In this document: positions 8,743-16,499 of the stretch, piece after piece | Position numbering within the stretch: the stretch's first letter is position 1 | Layout: every line of letters begins with the position of its first letter | Assembly: GCF_016765615.1 (NCBI RefSeq) | Contig: NZ_JAESWA010000022.1 | Coordinates: forward strand, 273,542-337,541 | Source of the DNA: Clostridium paridis | GTDB taxonomy: Bacteria; Bacillota; Clostridia; Clostridiales; Clostridiaceae | Length of the DNA stretch: 64,000 nt | Direction: 5' to 3' | The notes under the pieces: model-generated | Databases searched by the model: none | What the model saw: only the letters and a program-made list of their open reading frames with translations | What the model was told of the DNA's origin: nothing | Position numbers and translations under genes: made by a program

Positions 8743-9578
8743 TTACTTTGCTGCAGGCTGATTTTTTATTGCAGTATCCATAATTTTTGTCTGTTCATCT
8801 TCTGAGATACCTGATAAGATTTCATTTATCTTTGGAGTTAATTCACTTCCCTTAGCTACTCCTACTGCTATCGCTGTATCATCATCCGACGTTTTAAATC
8901 CAGCTTTAAACTCCACCATCTTAAAATTGTTATTTGCAGTTTCAGCACTAACACCTTCAGGCTTTTCTGATACGTACCCATCAATCATGCCTGACTCAAG
9001 TGCAACTCTCATAGCTGGGAAATTATCCATGGCTGGTTGTTTACTAACTCCTTGAATTTGATCAATTACTGTGTAATGAAATGTATTTAATTGTGCTGTA
9101 ATTTTAGCACCTTAAAGTCTTGAATTGATGTTGCACCATCATACTTTCCGCCTTTCTTTACAACCATAACCAAATTTGATTTATAATAGTTATTTGAAAA
9201 ATCAATTGTTTCCTTACGTTCTGCTGTAGGAGACATACCTGCAATAATTGCATCAATCTTACCTGAGGTTAATGCAGGTACAAGGCCATCCCATTCTGTC
9301 TTTACTATAACTAATTTTTTACCTAGCCCTTGCGCAATCTTTTTTGCTATCTCTATATCATAACCTCCTGCATATTCTGCACTACCATCGATTTTTACTC
9401 CACCATTTGAATCATCCATTTGAGTCCAGTTAAATGGTGCATAGCCAGCTTCAAGACCGACCTTAAAAGTTTCTTCTTTGGTACTTGCTTCATTTGTTTT
9501 GCTTGTCCCACAGCTTGTCATACCTAATGCAGATATACACAGTACAGCTGCCAATAACACAGATAATTTTCTTATCAT
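8743..9578 (-). pseudogene. Lysine ABC importer substrate-binding lipoprotein, frameshifted
   Basis: The first 163 codons (from 9578) give a lipoprotein signal peptide (LCISALGMTSC) and lobe 1 of a GlnH-type binding protein (KVGLEAGYAPFNW, AIIAGMSPTAERKETIDFS). The frame then changes at about 9107-9113. The frame after SIQDFK ends early at 9087. The other frame continues exactly as expected with GAKITAQLNTFHYTVIDQI and lobe 2 down to 8743. One base is missing in the AAGGTG context. In the alternative frame the slip would place a TAA under the P-site, so programmed frameshifting is unlikely. It is either a recent null mutation or a sequencing error. Confidence 0.85.
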
Positions 9579-9661
9579 ATTTCCCTTCCCCTTTCACTAC
9601 TTTTAATTTATCTTTATCTTTTAAATGGCTTCACCGCCACCTTTGTTTTCAATTTGAGTAT

Positions 9662-9689
9662 AAAAAAAGATCTGAGGTGAACTCAGATC
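9662..9689 (-). terminator. Riboswitch expression-platform terminator
   Basis: GATCTGAG and CTCAGATC form an 8-bp stem with a 5-base loop, followed on the minus strand by seven T. It lies between the lysine aptamer and the binding-protein gene, as expected for transcriptional attenuation when lysine is bound. Confidence 0.85.
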
Positions 9690-9721
9690 GCAAGTAGCAT
9701 ATTTGCCCTTAATTCCTCTCC

Positions 9722-9912
9722 TTTCCCAAATGAGATAGCACAACTCAATAAACTGGGAAGTTTATTGAGACAGTCCTGTAGCTCTTAACTACAGACCCAG
9801 CAAATAATACTGAGAATATTATAAGCTTCGGCGACATTTCCTTCTTATTAGTATCATTGCTTCTCAAACTCCACTAAAAACTGTTAAATATCGCGCCTCT
9901 ACCCCACCTACT
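9722..9912 (-). ncRNA. Lysine riboswitch (L box)
   Basis: On the minus strand the leader has the conserved L-box blocks in order: GGGTAGAGGCGCGA, then AGTGGAG, TCGCCGAAGC, TTTGCTGGG, GGACTGTCTC and GTGCTATCTCATT. These correspond to the five-helix lysine aptamer. A long stem (CTCAATAAACT / AGTTTATTGAG) forms one arm. A terminator follows at 9662-9689, so high lysine should stop transcription of the ABC importer. A candidate promoter (TTGACT, 17 bases, TAAACT) lies just upstream near 9940-9970. Confidence 0.92.
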
Positions 9913-10016
9913 TAAGTGAGGTTATATTAAATTATAAAATAAGTTTACCTTACATATCTTCCTAAGTCAACCCATATTTGTATATTTTTTACAGCCATTG
10001 GATTCTCCTCAAATTT

Positions 10017-10039
10017 AAAAGGTGGAGTTTTACTCCACC
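10017..10039 (-). terminator. Terminator after the XRE/membrane-protein operon
   Basis: GGTGGAGT and ACTCCACC form a tight stem, followed on the minus strand by TTTTAAATTT. It lies 26 bases past the stop of the 142-residue membrane protein. Confidence 0.75.
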
Positions 10040-10064
10040 AATAATTTTATGATACAAATGTAAA

Positions 10065-10493
10065 CTACATTCTTTTTGAATAGTAATTTGAAAAGCTTAT
10101 AAATAGTATACCTTCTATTAGAAGCAATGACGAAACAAGAATTAAAACTAACCTATCTGCATTCATAAAGCCTAAGGCTAAAACCAGTATACAAATTATA
10201 AAGTTCATTATTTTACTCACCATATAACCTGATTTTTCTTTTATTCTAATATTACGTTCATCATTTACTTCAATATCCTTTAGTTTTTTTAACTTTTCAT
10301 CTTCTAACCTTGTGGTAAAGAAATTTCCAACTAGGTTTCCTATACCTAAAACAAAAAATGCTGAACCAAATCCAAGGCAAATGCCTGAAATATTTTTTAC
10401 ATTCTCATCTGCCATTATGAATTTTCCCAAAAGTAACATAGCAACACCTAAAATTAATAAAACTAAATACATAAGAGTTTTTTTATTATTCAT
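10065..10493 (-). CDS. Four-helix membrane protein, DUF2178-like
   Basis: A 142-residue protein with four hydrophobic segments (about residues 7-25, 36-56, 92-110 and 114-132). The cytoplasmic loop contains NDERNIRIKEKSGY, which resembles the DERN/EKAG motif of DUF2178-type membrane proteins. Its ATG overlaps the XRE gene's stop (ATGA), so the two are coupled. Such XRE/membrane pairs are common in Firmicutes and their function is unknown. A role in membrane stress sensing would be inference. Confidence 0.75.
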   Translation of the reverse strand: MNNKKTLMYLVLLILGVAMLLLGKFIMADENVKNISGICLGFGSAFFVLGIGNLVGNFFTTRLEDEKLKKLKDIEVNDERNIRIKEKSGYMVSKIMNFIICILVLALGFMNADRLVLILVSSLLLIEGILFISFSNYYSKRM

Positions 10494-10693
10494 TTCTCTT
10501 CCTCCTCATATATAAAAATATCTTCGATTGACATTTCAAAATATCTCGCTATTTTAAAGGCTAGTACTATAGATGGATTATATCGCCCATTTTCTAATGA
10601 ACCTATTGTTTGCCTTGAAACCTCTAATGCTTCGGCAAGTTCTTCTTGCTTAATTCCTCGTTCTTTTCTTATTTCTTCTAATCGATTTTTCAA
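10490..10693 (-). CDS. XRE-family small transcriptional regulator
   Basis: A 67-residue Cro/CI-type helix-turn-helix protein (QEELAEALEVSRQTIGSLEN, then GRYNPSIVLAFKIARYF). It is of the compact type with an acidic C-terminal tail (EEEEK). I choose a TTG start (MKNRLEEIRKERG) because GAGGAGG lies 7-8 bases before it; the longer frame would begin inside an operator. Two near-identical palindromes flank the promoter, so it almost certainly represses itself and the overlapping membrane-protein gene. Confidence 0.88.
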   Translation of the reverse strand: MKNRLEEIRKERGIKQEELAEALEVSRQTIGSLENGRYNPSIVLAFKIARYFEMSIEDIFIYEEEEK

Positions 10694-10709
10694 AGATGAA
10701 CCTCCTCTC

Positions 10710-10729
10710 ATGGAAAGTTTACTTTCCAT
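10710..10729. promoter_or_regulatory. XRE operator, proximal copy
   Basis: ATGGAAAGTTTACTTTCCAT is a palindrome with 9-bp arms and a 2-base centre. It lies just downstream of the -10 box of the XRE promoter. Confidence 0.75.
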
Positions 10730-10733
10730 ATAT

Positions 10734-10762
10734 ATAATAGCATTATTTTTCCAGAATGTAAA
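10734..10762 (-). promoter_or_regulatory. XRE operon promoter
   Basis: On the minus strand TTTACA (10762-10757) and TATTAT (10739-10734) are separated by 17 bases. The -35 box lies inside the distal operator and the expected start of transcription abuts the proximal operator. Confidence 0.65.
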
Positions 10763-10775
10763 GCTTACTTTCCAT
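10756..10775. promoter_or_regulatory. XRE operator, distal copy
   Basis: ATGTAAAGCTTACTTTCCAT matches the proximal operator at 18 of 20 positions. The centres are 46 bases apart. Confidence 0.7.
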
Positions 10776-10803
10776 GAGTTGTCAAAAAAAATAAGTAGAT
10801 TAT

Positions 10804-11352
10804 CTATAATCTACTTCTATACTCACTTGGGGTAATTCCAATTTGTTTTTTAAAAAATCCATAAAAGTTTGAAGTACTTTCGAACCCGCATAAAAATGCA
10901 ATATTAATTACGGTATCATCTGTATTTTCAAGTAAAGCCAGTGCTTTCTCAATCCTAAGTGCATTTATATATTTCACTGGTGTAATACCAAATTTATCAG
11001 AAAAGACTTTTATCATATGATTCTGACTTACTCCTAATCCATTTAACTTCTCTTCCAATTCTATATTACTTGAATAATATGAATCAAATAACTCTTTAAT
11101 CTTAAATGCAAGTTCATCTATTGGATTAAAAGTCAAAAGATCTGGTCGACATCTTTTACATGGACGAAAACCTTTATCAACTGCCTCTTCAAAAGAATTA
11201 AAAAACATTACATTATCTCTTAATGGCTCCTTTGATTTACAAGAAGGCTTACAAACTATCCCTGTAGTTTTTACTCCATAATAAAATAATCCATCATAAT
11301 TTTCATCATTATTAATTACTCCATCCCATTTTTCTTCTTCTTTTAATATCAT
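10804..11352 (-). CDS. adaA: AdaA-type methylphosphotriester-DNA methyltransferase / AraC regulator
   Basis: A 182-residue two-domain protein. Residues 1-75 are the Ada zinc domain with four cysteines (GIVCKPSCKS and RPCKRCRPD); the first is the expected methyl acceptor. Residues 85-182 are an AraC-type double helix-turn-helix (VINIAFLCGFESTSNFYGFF, ending GITPSEYRSRL). In Bacillus AdaA, methylation of the Cys turns the protein into an activator of alkylation-repair genes. Here it is the last gene of an operon with ogt and an AlkD-like glycosylase. The start ATG has AGGAGG upstream. Confidence 0.92.
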   Translation of the reverse strand: MILKEEEKWDGVINNDENYDGLFYYGVKTTGIVCKPSCKSKEPLRDNVMFFNSFEEAVDKGFRPCKRCRPDLLTFNPIDELAFKIKELFDSYYSSNIELEEKLNGLGVSQNHMIKVFSDKFGITPVKYINALRIEKALALLENTDDTVINIAFLCGFESTSNFYGFFKKQIGITPSEYRSRL

Positions 11353-11361
11353 TTACTCCTC

Positions 11362-12048
11362 CTAGTATTCTCGTTTCATGCTTCTTATATTGTCTTTTGC
11401 TTCCTTACTGACTTTTAATGACTCTCTAATTTTTTGCAATACCTTATTATATGTAAAATTATCAAGAGAATTATTATTTAAATATTTCATTGTTTTTTTT
11501 GGAAACTTAACATAACACATTGAAACGGCCCAAGCTACCCCCATTTTTGCATAATAACCTTCATGGTTTATGCTGTCTAATAATATAATCACTTTATCAA
11601 TATATTCTTCATTAATATAGTAGTCAATTAACATAACAATTCCAAATCTAACTTCAAACTCTTCTTTAGATTTTAAATAATACTCTATAAATGCTAAAAC
11701 TTTTTCCATATTAAATTTAGTAAATTTTAATCCTACACAAAAGCTATCACAAACCGACCAATTATCAATTTTATGTATAAAGTTTGCTATATAGTTTAAT
11801 CGTTCATTAACATCTGCTTTTACATATCCCAAAACCATCCCTTGCAGCATAACTTCCTCAAAATAGTCATCTCTAGCAGAATTAATATACGTCTTCCATT
11901 CACCCTTTGCTAACTGTTTTGCCATTTTTCTTAAATATGGCAGTCTAACTCCAATTATATTATTAACGTTTGGACACAAAGAACTCTGAAATTTTTTATA
12001 TTCTTCATCTTCTAAGCTAAATAATATTTCTCTAATTTCCTTGTACAC
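11362..12048 (-). CDS. AlkD-like DNA alkylation repair protein
   Basis: A 228-residue all-helical HEAT-like repeat protein of the DNA alkylation repair family (PF08713). Family landmarks include RLPYLRKMAKQLAK near residue 35, the WSVCDSFC segment and GVAWAVSMCYVKFP. AlkD proteins remove N3/N7-alkylpurines without base flipping. I prefer the GTG (MYKEIREIL) with AGGTGG 5 bases upstream; the alternative GTG three codons earlier lies in that ribosome binding site. It starts one base after the ogt stop. Confidence 0.85.
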   Translation of the reverse strand: MYKEIREILFSLEDEEYKKFQSSLCPNVNNIIGVRLPYLRKMAKQLAKGEWKTYINSARDDYFEEVMLQGMVLGYVKADVNERLNYIANFIHKIDNWSVCDSFCVGLKFTKFNMEKVLAFIEYYLKSKEEFEVRFGIVMLIDYYINEEYIDKVIILLDSINHEGYYAKMGVAWAVSMCYVKFPKKTMKYLNNNSLDNFTYNKVLQKIRESLKVSKEAKDNIRSMKREY

Positions 12049-12049
12049 A

Positions 12050-12538
12050 TTAACCACCTATTGTAATATTATTCTTCTCATTTCTCTTGTTTTCTATTTC
12101 TAAGAGTTTTTCTTTTATTCCTAATCCTCCTGCATAACCTACTAATTTTCCGTTAGTTCCTATAACACGATGACAAGGAATGATTATAGGAATCGGATTT
12201 TTATTATTTGCCATACCAACTGCACGAGATGCTTTTATATTTCCTATCTTCTCTGCAATATTTTTATAGCTACATGTCTCTCCATAAGGTATTTCTTTAA
12301 GTGCATTCCAAACTTTTTGTTGAAATTCTGTACCTTTGGGCTCAAGAGGAACATTAAAACTCTTTCTTTCTCCTTCAAAATATTCCTGCAATTCTTTTGC
12401 AGCTTGTTTGAGCAATGTTGTTTCAATCAGGTTAATCTCTTTGGGCATTTCAGAATTAAAATTAATGTGCGTAATGGCTCTTCCATTCTCTATAATTAAT
12501 ATCTTACCGATTTTTGTTTCATAATAATAGGCGTTCAT
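12050..12538 (-). CDS. ogt: Methylated-DNA-protein-cysteine methyltransferase (Ogt)
   Basis: A 162-residue O6-alkylguanine alkyltransferase. The suicidal Cys lies in IIPCHRVIG. Upstream are the helix-turn-helix segment (GETCSYKNIAEKIG) and the arginine finger region (SRAVGMANNKNPIP). The C-terminus has GYAGGLGIKEKLLEIE. It is the first gene of the operon ogt, AlkD-like, adaA, and its ATG has GGAGG upstream. Together the three genes cover direct reversal, base excision and sensing of DNA methylation. Confidence 0.93.
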   Translation of the reverse strand: MNAYYYETKIGKILIIENGRAITHINFNSEMPKEINLIETTLLKQAAKELQEYFEGERKSFNVPLEPKGTEFQQKVWNALKEIPYGETCSYKNIAEKIGNIKASRAVGMANNKNPIPIIIPCHRVIGTNGKLVGYAGGLGIKEKLLEIENKRNEKNNITIGG

Positions 12539-12633
12539 TTATATACCTCCAAGTATACATATCTAATATATATTAAGTTTACTATATTCAAGTCTCCATG
12601 TCTTTCGAAATATCACTCTGTAATTTAATAAAT

Positions 12634-12667
12634 AAAAAATACCGCAAAAGTCTTACTTTTTGCGGTA
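12634..12667 (-). terminator. Terminator after the MFS exporter gene
   Basis: TACCGCAAAA(A)GT and ACTTTTGCGGTA form a stable stem followed on the minus strand by TTTTTTATTT. Confidence 0.8.
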
Positions 12668-12676
12668 AGCAAGTTT

Positions 12677-14107
12677 CTATTCTGTTTTTTTCATTTTACT
12701 TCTCCAACTGCTAGCAGCTAATATTAATGTAATTACAAAAAATATTGAAAAGAATTTAAAGCTTAAGCCTATAGAGCGAATAAGCTTGCCAACCTCTTGT
12801 GCACCATTGAAATTATCTATTCCTACAAGTACTCTAGAAACCAATTCAGAAGGTATACTAAATTCTATAGTTAATATAACCAAAGTTTGACTTAATGCAC
12901 GTCCTAAATTATAAATAGTATAAAACATCCCCGAAGCTGAACCTGTTTGCATTTTAGGTACTGATGATAATACTGCCTTAGCTACTGATGGCCAGGCAAT
13001 ACCATTTGCAACTGAAATTATAATTAGTGGTATTACTACAGCTGAAACATTTAAAACATTCCCAAGGTTACCAAGCAATAAGAAGCCGATTGTTAAAATA
13101 AAGCTTCCAATAATAATCATTTTTTCTGTTCCAAAGTGATCAGCTAATTTTCCTCCCAAAGGACCCATTATAAGCTGTGGTGCAGATAAAGGAATTATAA
13201 GAAAACTTGATTCAACTGGGCTTAGGTGTAACGCTCCCTGTAAGTATACTGTTAGAAGCAACGTTATTGAAAAATATGCTATGCAGTAGCTTATGGTTAT
13301 TCCTAATCCAACAGTGTAATTTTTATATGAAAACAAGCTAAAATCAAATAGTGGATTTTCTACTTTGAGCTCATTTATTATAAAGATAATTCCTAATACT
13401 ATAATAAAAATAAATGCTACAATAGTTTTTAAAGACGTCCATCCCCACGCTTCTCCTTCTGAAAGAACGAGCATTATAAGAGTTAGACAAATGCCAAAAC
13501 TTATAATTCCCCTGAGATCAACTTTAAATTTTCCAATAACATTAGTACCTTCAAGAACTATAAAAGCTCCGATTACTCCTATAATAGCAAAGGGAACTGT
13601 AATGAAGAAAATTGTTCTCCATCCATATTCACTTATTAATGCTCCTCCTATAACTGGACCTACAAGTGCTCCTATGACCCATGATGTAGAATTAATTCCT
13701 AACGCTAATCCAAGCTGCTTGTCTGGAAATGTTTTAATAATTATAGGAGTTGCAGTTGCTAACGCAAATGCTGCTCCCACTCCTTGAATAATTCTATAAA
13801 AAATTAAGCTTATCCCAGAATTAGCAATACCACATAATACTGTACCTATAGTAAATATTATAAATCCCCATATAAATATTTTTTTATTTCCAACGATATC
13901 TGCCAATTTTCCTGCTGGTAATAAAAGTACTGTACTTGCAATAATATATGAAGTTATTGTTAGCAACCCCATTGCTACATTCATATCAAGACCTTGCATT
14001 ATTTTGGGTAGACCAATTATTGTAATTGTAGAATCAACATTAGTAATAAACGAAACTAATGTGACTACTAATAAAACACTCCATTTGTATCCTTTTTTAT
14101 TTTTCAT
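12677..14107 (-). CDS. MFS drug exporter, DHA2 (14-helix) family
   Basis: A 476-residue membrane protein with about 14 hydrophobic helices. Motif A-like sequence LPAGKLADIVGNKKIF follows helix 2. The motif C-type stretch NSTSWVIGALVGPVIGGALI lies in helix 5. The N-terminus SVLLVVTLVSFITNVDSTI matches EmrB/QacA exporters. It uses the proton gradient to expel amphipathic compounds; the substrate is unknown. It is divergent from a LysR gene 178 bases away, which is probably its regulator. The ATG follows AAAAGGAG. Confidence 0.9.
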   Translation of the reverse strand: MKNKKGYKWSVLLVVTLVSFITNVDSTITIIGLPKIMQGLDMNVAMGLLTITSYIIASTVLLLPAGKLADIVGNKKIFIWGFIIFTIGTVLCGIANSGISLIFYRIIQGVGAAFALATATPIIIKTFPDKQLGLALGINSTSWVIGALVGPVIGGALISEYGWRTIFFITVPFAIIGVIGAFIVLEGTNVIGKFKVDLRGIISFGICLTLIMLVLSEGEAWGWTSLKTIVAFIFIIVLGIIFIINELKVENPLFDFSLFSYKNYTVGLGITISYCIAYFSITLLLTVYLQGALHLSPVESSFLIIPLSAPQLIMGPLGGKLADHFGTEKMIIIGSFILTIGFLLLGNLGNVLNVSAVVIPLIIISVANGIAWPSVAKAVLSSVPKMQTGSASGMFYTIYNLGRALSQTLVILTIEFSIPSELVSRVLVGIDNFNGAQEVGKLIRSIGLSFKFFSIFFVITLILAASSWRSKMKKTE

Positions 14108-14285
14108 AATTTTTCTCCTTTTAGTTTTAGAATTATATTTTAAGCTAAAATCGTAAAGCCTAGTTCACCTCTTTTCTTTATATTTTTCAATCTAAAACTA
14201 GTTTACATGAAAGCATATATCAAGTAAAATGAATGTTAATGATAATATAATTCACTTTTTATGATATACGAAAGGTTTGAAACTT

Positions 14286-15194
14286 ATGGAAAGTAATGAA
14301 CTTAGAATATTTAAAACAGTTGCACTTGAAGGGAGTATTACAAAAGCTGCTCAGATTTTAGGATATGTACAATCAAATGTAACTGCAAGAATTCAACAAT
14401 TAGAATCTGAACTCAAAACTCCTCTATTTTATAGACAACGTGGCATGGTTTTAACTCCATCTGGTGAAAAGCTCTTAGTTTATGCAGAACAAATCCTTCA
14501 TTTACTTGAGGATGCTGAAAAGGCTTTAGATGATTCCATTAATCCATCAGGCTCTTTAGCTATTGGTGCTAATCATACGTTGTCCTCACTACATCTTCCC
14601 GCAATTTTATCAGAATATCATAAAGCTTACCCTAAGGTTGATTTATCACTTATAACTGGTAATACTAATGAACTTATTTATAAGGTTCAACACTTTCAGA
14701 TAGACGGAGCTTTTGTTAAGTCATCCTCAATATCTGATGAAAATATCATTAAAGAACTTGCATATGAAGAAAACTTAGTTCTTATCTCTAGCTCAAAATA
14801 TAATGATATACAAGAGGTATATTATAAGCCATTTATAATGAACACTGTTGGATGTCCAAATAGATTTCAACTAGAAGAATGGCTAAAAAGCAAAGGAATT
14901 TTTAACATTCGGTACATGGAATTTAATAATCTAGATTCGATTATTGAAGGTGTAGTGGAAGATCTAGGTGCATCTTTTGTACCAGAATCTTCGATTGAAG
15001 AATATGAGCAGCTTGGATTAATTAAATCATTTAAGATACCGCAAGAATATAGTCTAGCAAAAACATTTTTTATTAGACATAAGGATTCTCTTAAAACAAA
15101 TGCACTTCAAAAATTTATAGAAATAATTGAATCAAAAACATCCTTTCATTCAATTATTAATTCAGACTATAATTCTTTAAAAACTTTAACATAG
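14286..15194 (+). CDS. LysR-family transcriptional regulator (divergent from the MFS exporter)
   Basis: A 302-residue LysR protein beginning MESNELRIFKTVALEG. I prefer the ATG over a TTG 9 bases upstream because AAAGG lies 10 bases before the ATG and only 1 base before the TTG. The helix-turn-helix is SITKAAQILGYVQSNVTARI, close to the CzcR/YofA group of Bacillus. The effector domain starts near residue 88 (SLAIGANHTLSSLHLP). It probably controls the divergent exporter. A possible TTTTAG / CTAAAA inverted repeat lies in the shared intergenic region near 14119-14150. Confidence 0.9.
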   Translation: MESNELRIFKTVALEGSITKAAQILGYVQSNVTARIQQLESELKTPLFYRQRGMVLTPSGEKLLVYAEQILHLLEDAEKALDDSINPSGSLAIGANHTLSSLHLPAILSEYHKAYPKVDLSLITGNTNELIYKVQHFQIDGAFVKSSSISDENIIKELAYEENLVLISSSKYNDIQEVYYKPFIMNTVGCPNRFQLEEWLKSKGIFNIRYMEFNNLDSIIEGVVEDLGASFVPESSIEEYEQLGLIKSFKIPQEYSLAKTFFIRHKDSLKTNALQKFIEIIESKTSFHSIINSDYNSLKTLT

Positions 15195-15248
15195 TAACTT
15201 TAATATAAATACACTATTTATATATTGAGTTATTAAGGAAGTAAGCTT

Positions 15249-15698
15249 ATGAGTAGTTTAAATACTGAAAAACTTTCAGTTGAGTTTGGATCAGGAACCA
15301 CACCCACAGCCCCTATTATACCAAGACGTTATACTCTCACTCATTCAGATATAACTGCAGAACTTTTTTTAACTATATGTAGCGATTATGCTTATGGTGA
15401 ATTTACACATATGAGAGATGAAGTTTTAGGTGAATGGCTTAATGCTGATGAAATATATTTATTTCATGTATCATTAATGTTAGATGGAGAATTTGGTCCA
15501 AATACAAGAAATATCGTATTTAGACGTGAATTACCCCTTGCTTTAGAAGCAATTAGATATGGTGATAGAAAATTATTTATTCTAAATCCCATATTAGACA
15601 TTTGTCCAATAATAGTTAATTTTAATTCAGCAGACCCTTACTACAATTCTATCGAAAATTGGGGATATTTTTCTGAATACGATATTACCAAGTCCTAA
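15249..15698 (+). CDS. Staygreen-domain protein (SGR homologue)
   Basis: A 149-residue protein matching, from memory, the Staygreen family (PF12638). Key blocks are PIIPRRYTLTHSDITAELFL, then MRDEVLGEW, then FRRELPLALEAIRYGDRKLF. In plants this domain removes Mg from chlorophyll a, and some bacterial homologues have been reported to do so in vitro. The physiological role in non-photosynthetic Clostridia is unknown. There is no signal peptide. A good ribosome binding site (AAGGAAG) precedes the ATG. It follows the LysR gene by 54 bases on the same strand and is followed by a hairpin. Confidence 0.87.
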   Translation: MSSLNTEKLSVEFGSGTTPTAPIIPRRYTLTHSDITAELFLTICSDYAYGEFTHMRDEVLGEWLNADEIYLFHVSLMLDGEFGPNTRNIVFRRELPLALEAIRYGDRKLFILNPILDICPIIVNFNSADPYYNSIENWGYFSEYDITKS

Positions 15699-15710
15699 CA
15701 AACCCAAAGA

Positions 15711-15742
15711 TGCCAGCATGTCTATAACAGACGTACTGGCAT
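15711..15742 (+). terminator. Possible terminator after the Staygreen gene
   Basis: TGCCAGCATGTCT and AGACGTACTGGCA form a 13-position stem with one mismatch and one G-T pair. No long T run follows, so termination is likely but not certain. Confidence 0.5.
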
Positions 15743-15745
15743 TGT

Positions 15746-15938
15746 TCAAAGGTCTCTATGCAATTTTCTACTTATTCCTGATAATGTATAGTCTTTTATT
15801 AACTTTCCATCCTTAAACACGACTTCTAATTTGTATCGGCAAATACACTAAATCGTGTAATGCTTCAATATGCTTTGTATCTTTATCTTTATCTCCCATT
15901 GTTTTATAAAAATCTGTTAATAAAAGTAGATTAATCAC
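15746..15938 (-). pseudogene. Nicotinate phosphoribosyltransferase remnant
   Basis: A ribosome binding site (AGAGGGG) and GTG start remain, giving MINLLLLTDFYKTM, which matches the N-terminus of nicotinate phosphoribosyltransferases. The reading then joins directly to a sequence resembling the C-terminus (DKDTKHIEALHDLVYLP). After a frameshift it continues as KLEVVFKDGKLIKDYTLSGI and stops at 15746. About 400 central codons are missing. The order nicotinamidase then this gene is the usual one in NAD salvage operons, which supports the assignment. Confidence 0.5.
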
Positions 15939-15940
15939 AG

Positions 15941-16489
15941 CTATACCCCTCTATTAATTACCTTAACTTGTAATGATTCAATTACATCTAAGGCTTTATC
16001 ATGTAGTTCATCATCGAAGCTAGCACATAGACTTGCATCAACTGAAATATTAGCATTAGTATATTGTGATTGAAATATTACTACATTACTTATTACACAT
16101 ATATTTGTAACTACTCCAACCATCTCTATTTCATCTATATTCTCTCCAAGTTCTTTAGCAATTTTAAGCATGACTTTTGGTGATATTCCAAAACTTCCTT
16201 TATTATAATGAAGAGTATTTTTTACCTTCACAAATTCCTTAAGCTTTCCAAAAAGTTCATGTCCTTTTGTACCTTTAATGCAATGAATTACAGGGAGGTT
16301 TTTTCCTTCTCTAGTTTCTAAATAATTATCATGATGAGTGTCATAAGTAAATAAAACCTTATGCCCTTCATGTAAATATTTATTCACCTTATTATAGATT
16401 CCATCTTCTAAAGTTTCAGCCTTTTTAAATCCTAAGGCTCCATCCACAAAGTCTTTTTGATAATCAATTACTACTAATAATTTTTTCAT
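15941..16489 (-). CDS. Nicotinamidase-like cysteine hydrolase (isochorismatase fold)
   Basis: A 182-residue protein started at MKKLLVVIDYQKDFVDGAL, with GGAGAGG before the ATG; the longer frame upstream overlaps a pseudogene. The catalytic triad candidates are Asp in VVIDYQKDF, Lys in LHYNKGSFG and Cys in VVTNICVISN. The metal-site region DTHHDNY is present. The family converts nicotinamide to nicotinate. It is flanked by broken genes for phosphoribosylpyrophosphate synthesis and nicotinate phosphoribosyl transfer, so it may be an isolated survivor of a decayed operon. Confidence 0.82.
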   Translation of the reverse strand: MKKLLVVIDYQKDFVDGALGFKKAETLEDGIYNKVNKYLHEGHKVLFTYDTHHDNYLETREGKNLPVIHCIKGTKGHELFGKLKEFVKVKNTLHYNKGSFGISPKVMLKIAKELGENIDEIEMVGVVTNICVISNVVIFQSQYTNANISVDASLCASFDDELHDKALDVIESLQVKVINRGV

Positions 16490-16499
16490 AATACCTCTC

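Noticed and set aside
9087-9120. Programmed -1 frameshift in the lysine-binding protein
   Set aside because: There is no slippery heptamer; slipping at AAG would place TAA under the P-site tRNA. A missing base is simpler.
12170-12499. Plus-strand frame antisense to ogt
   Set aside because: It lies opposite the active-site coding region of ogt and has no ribosome binding site.
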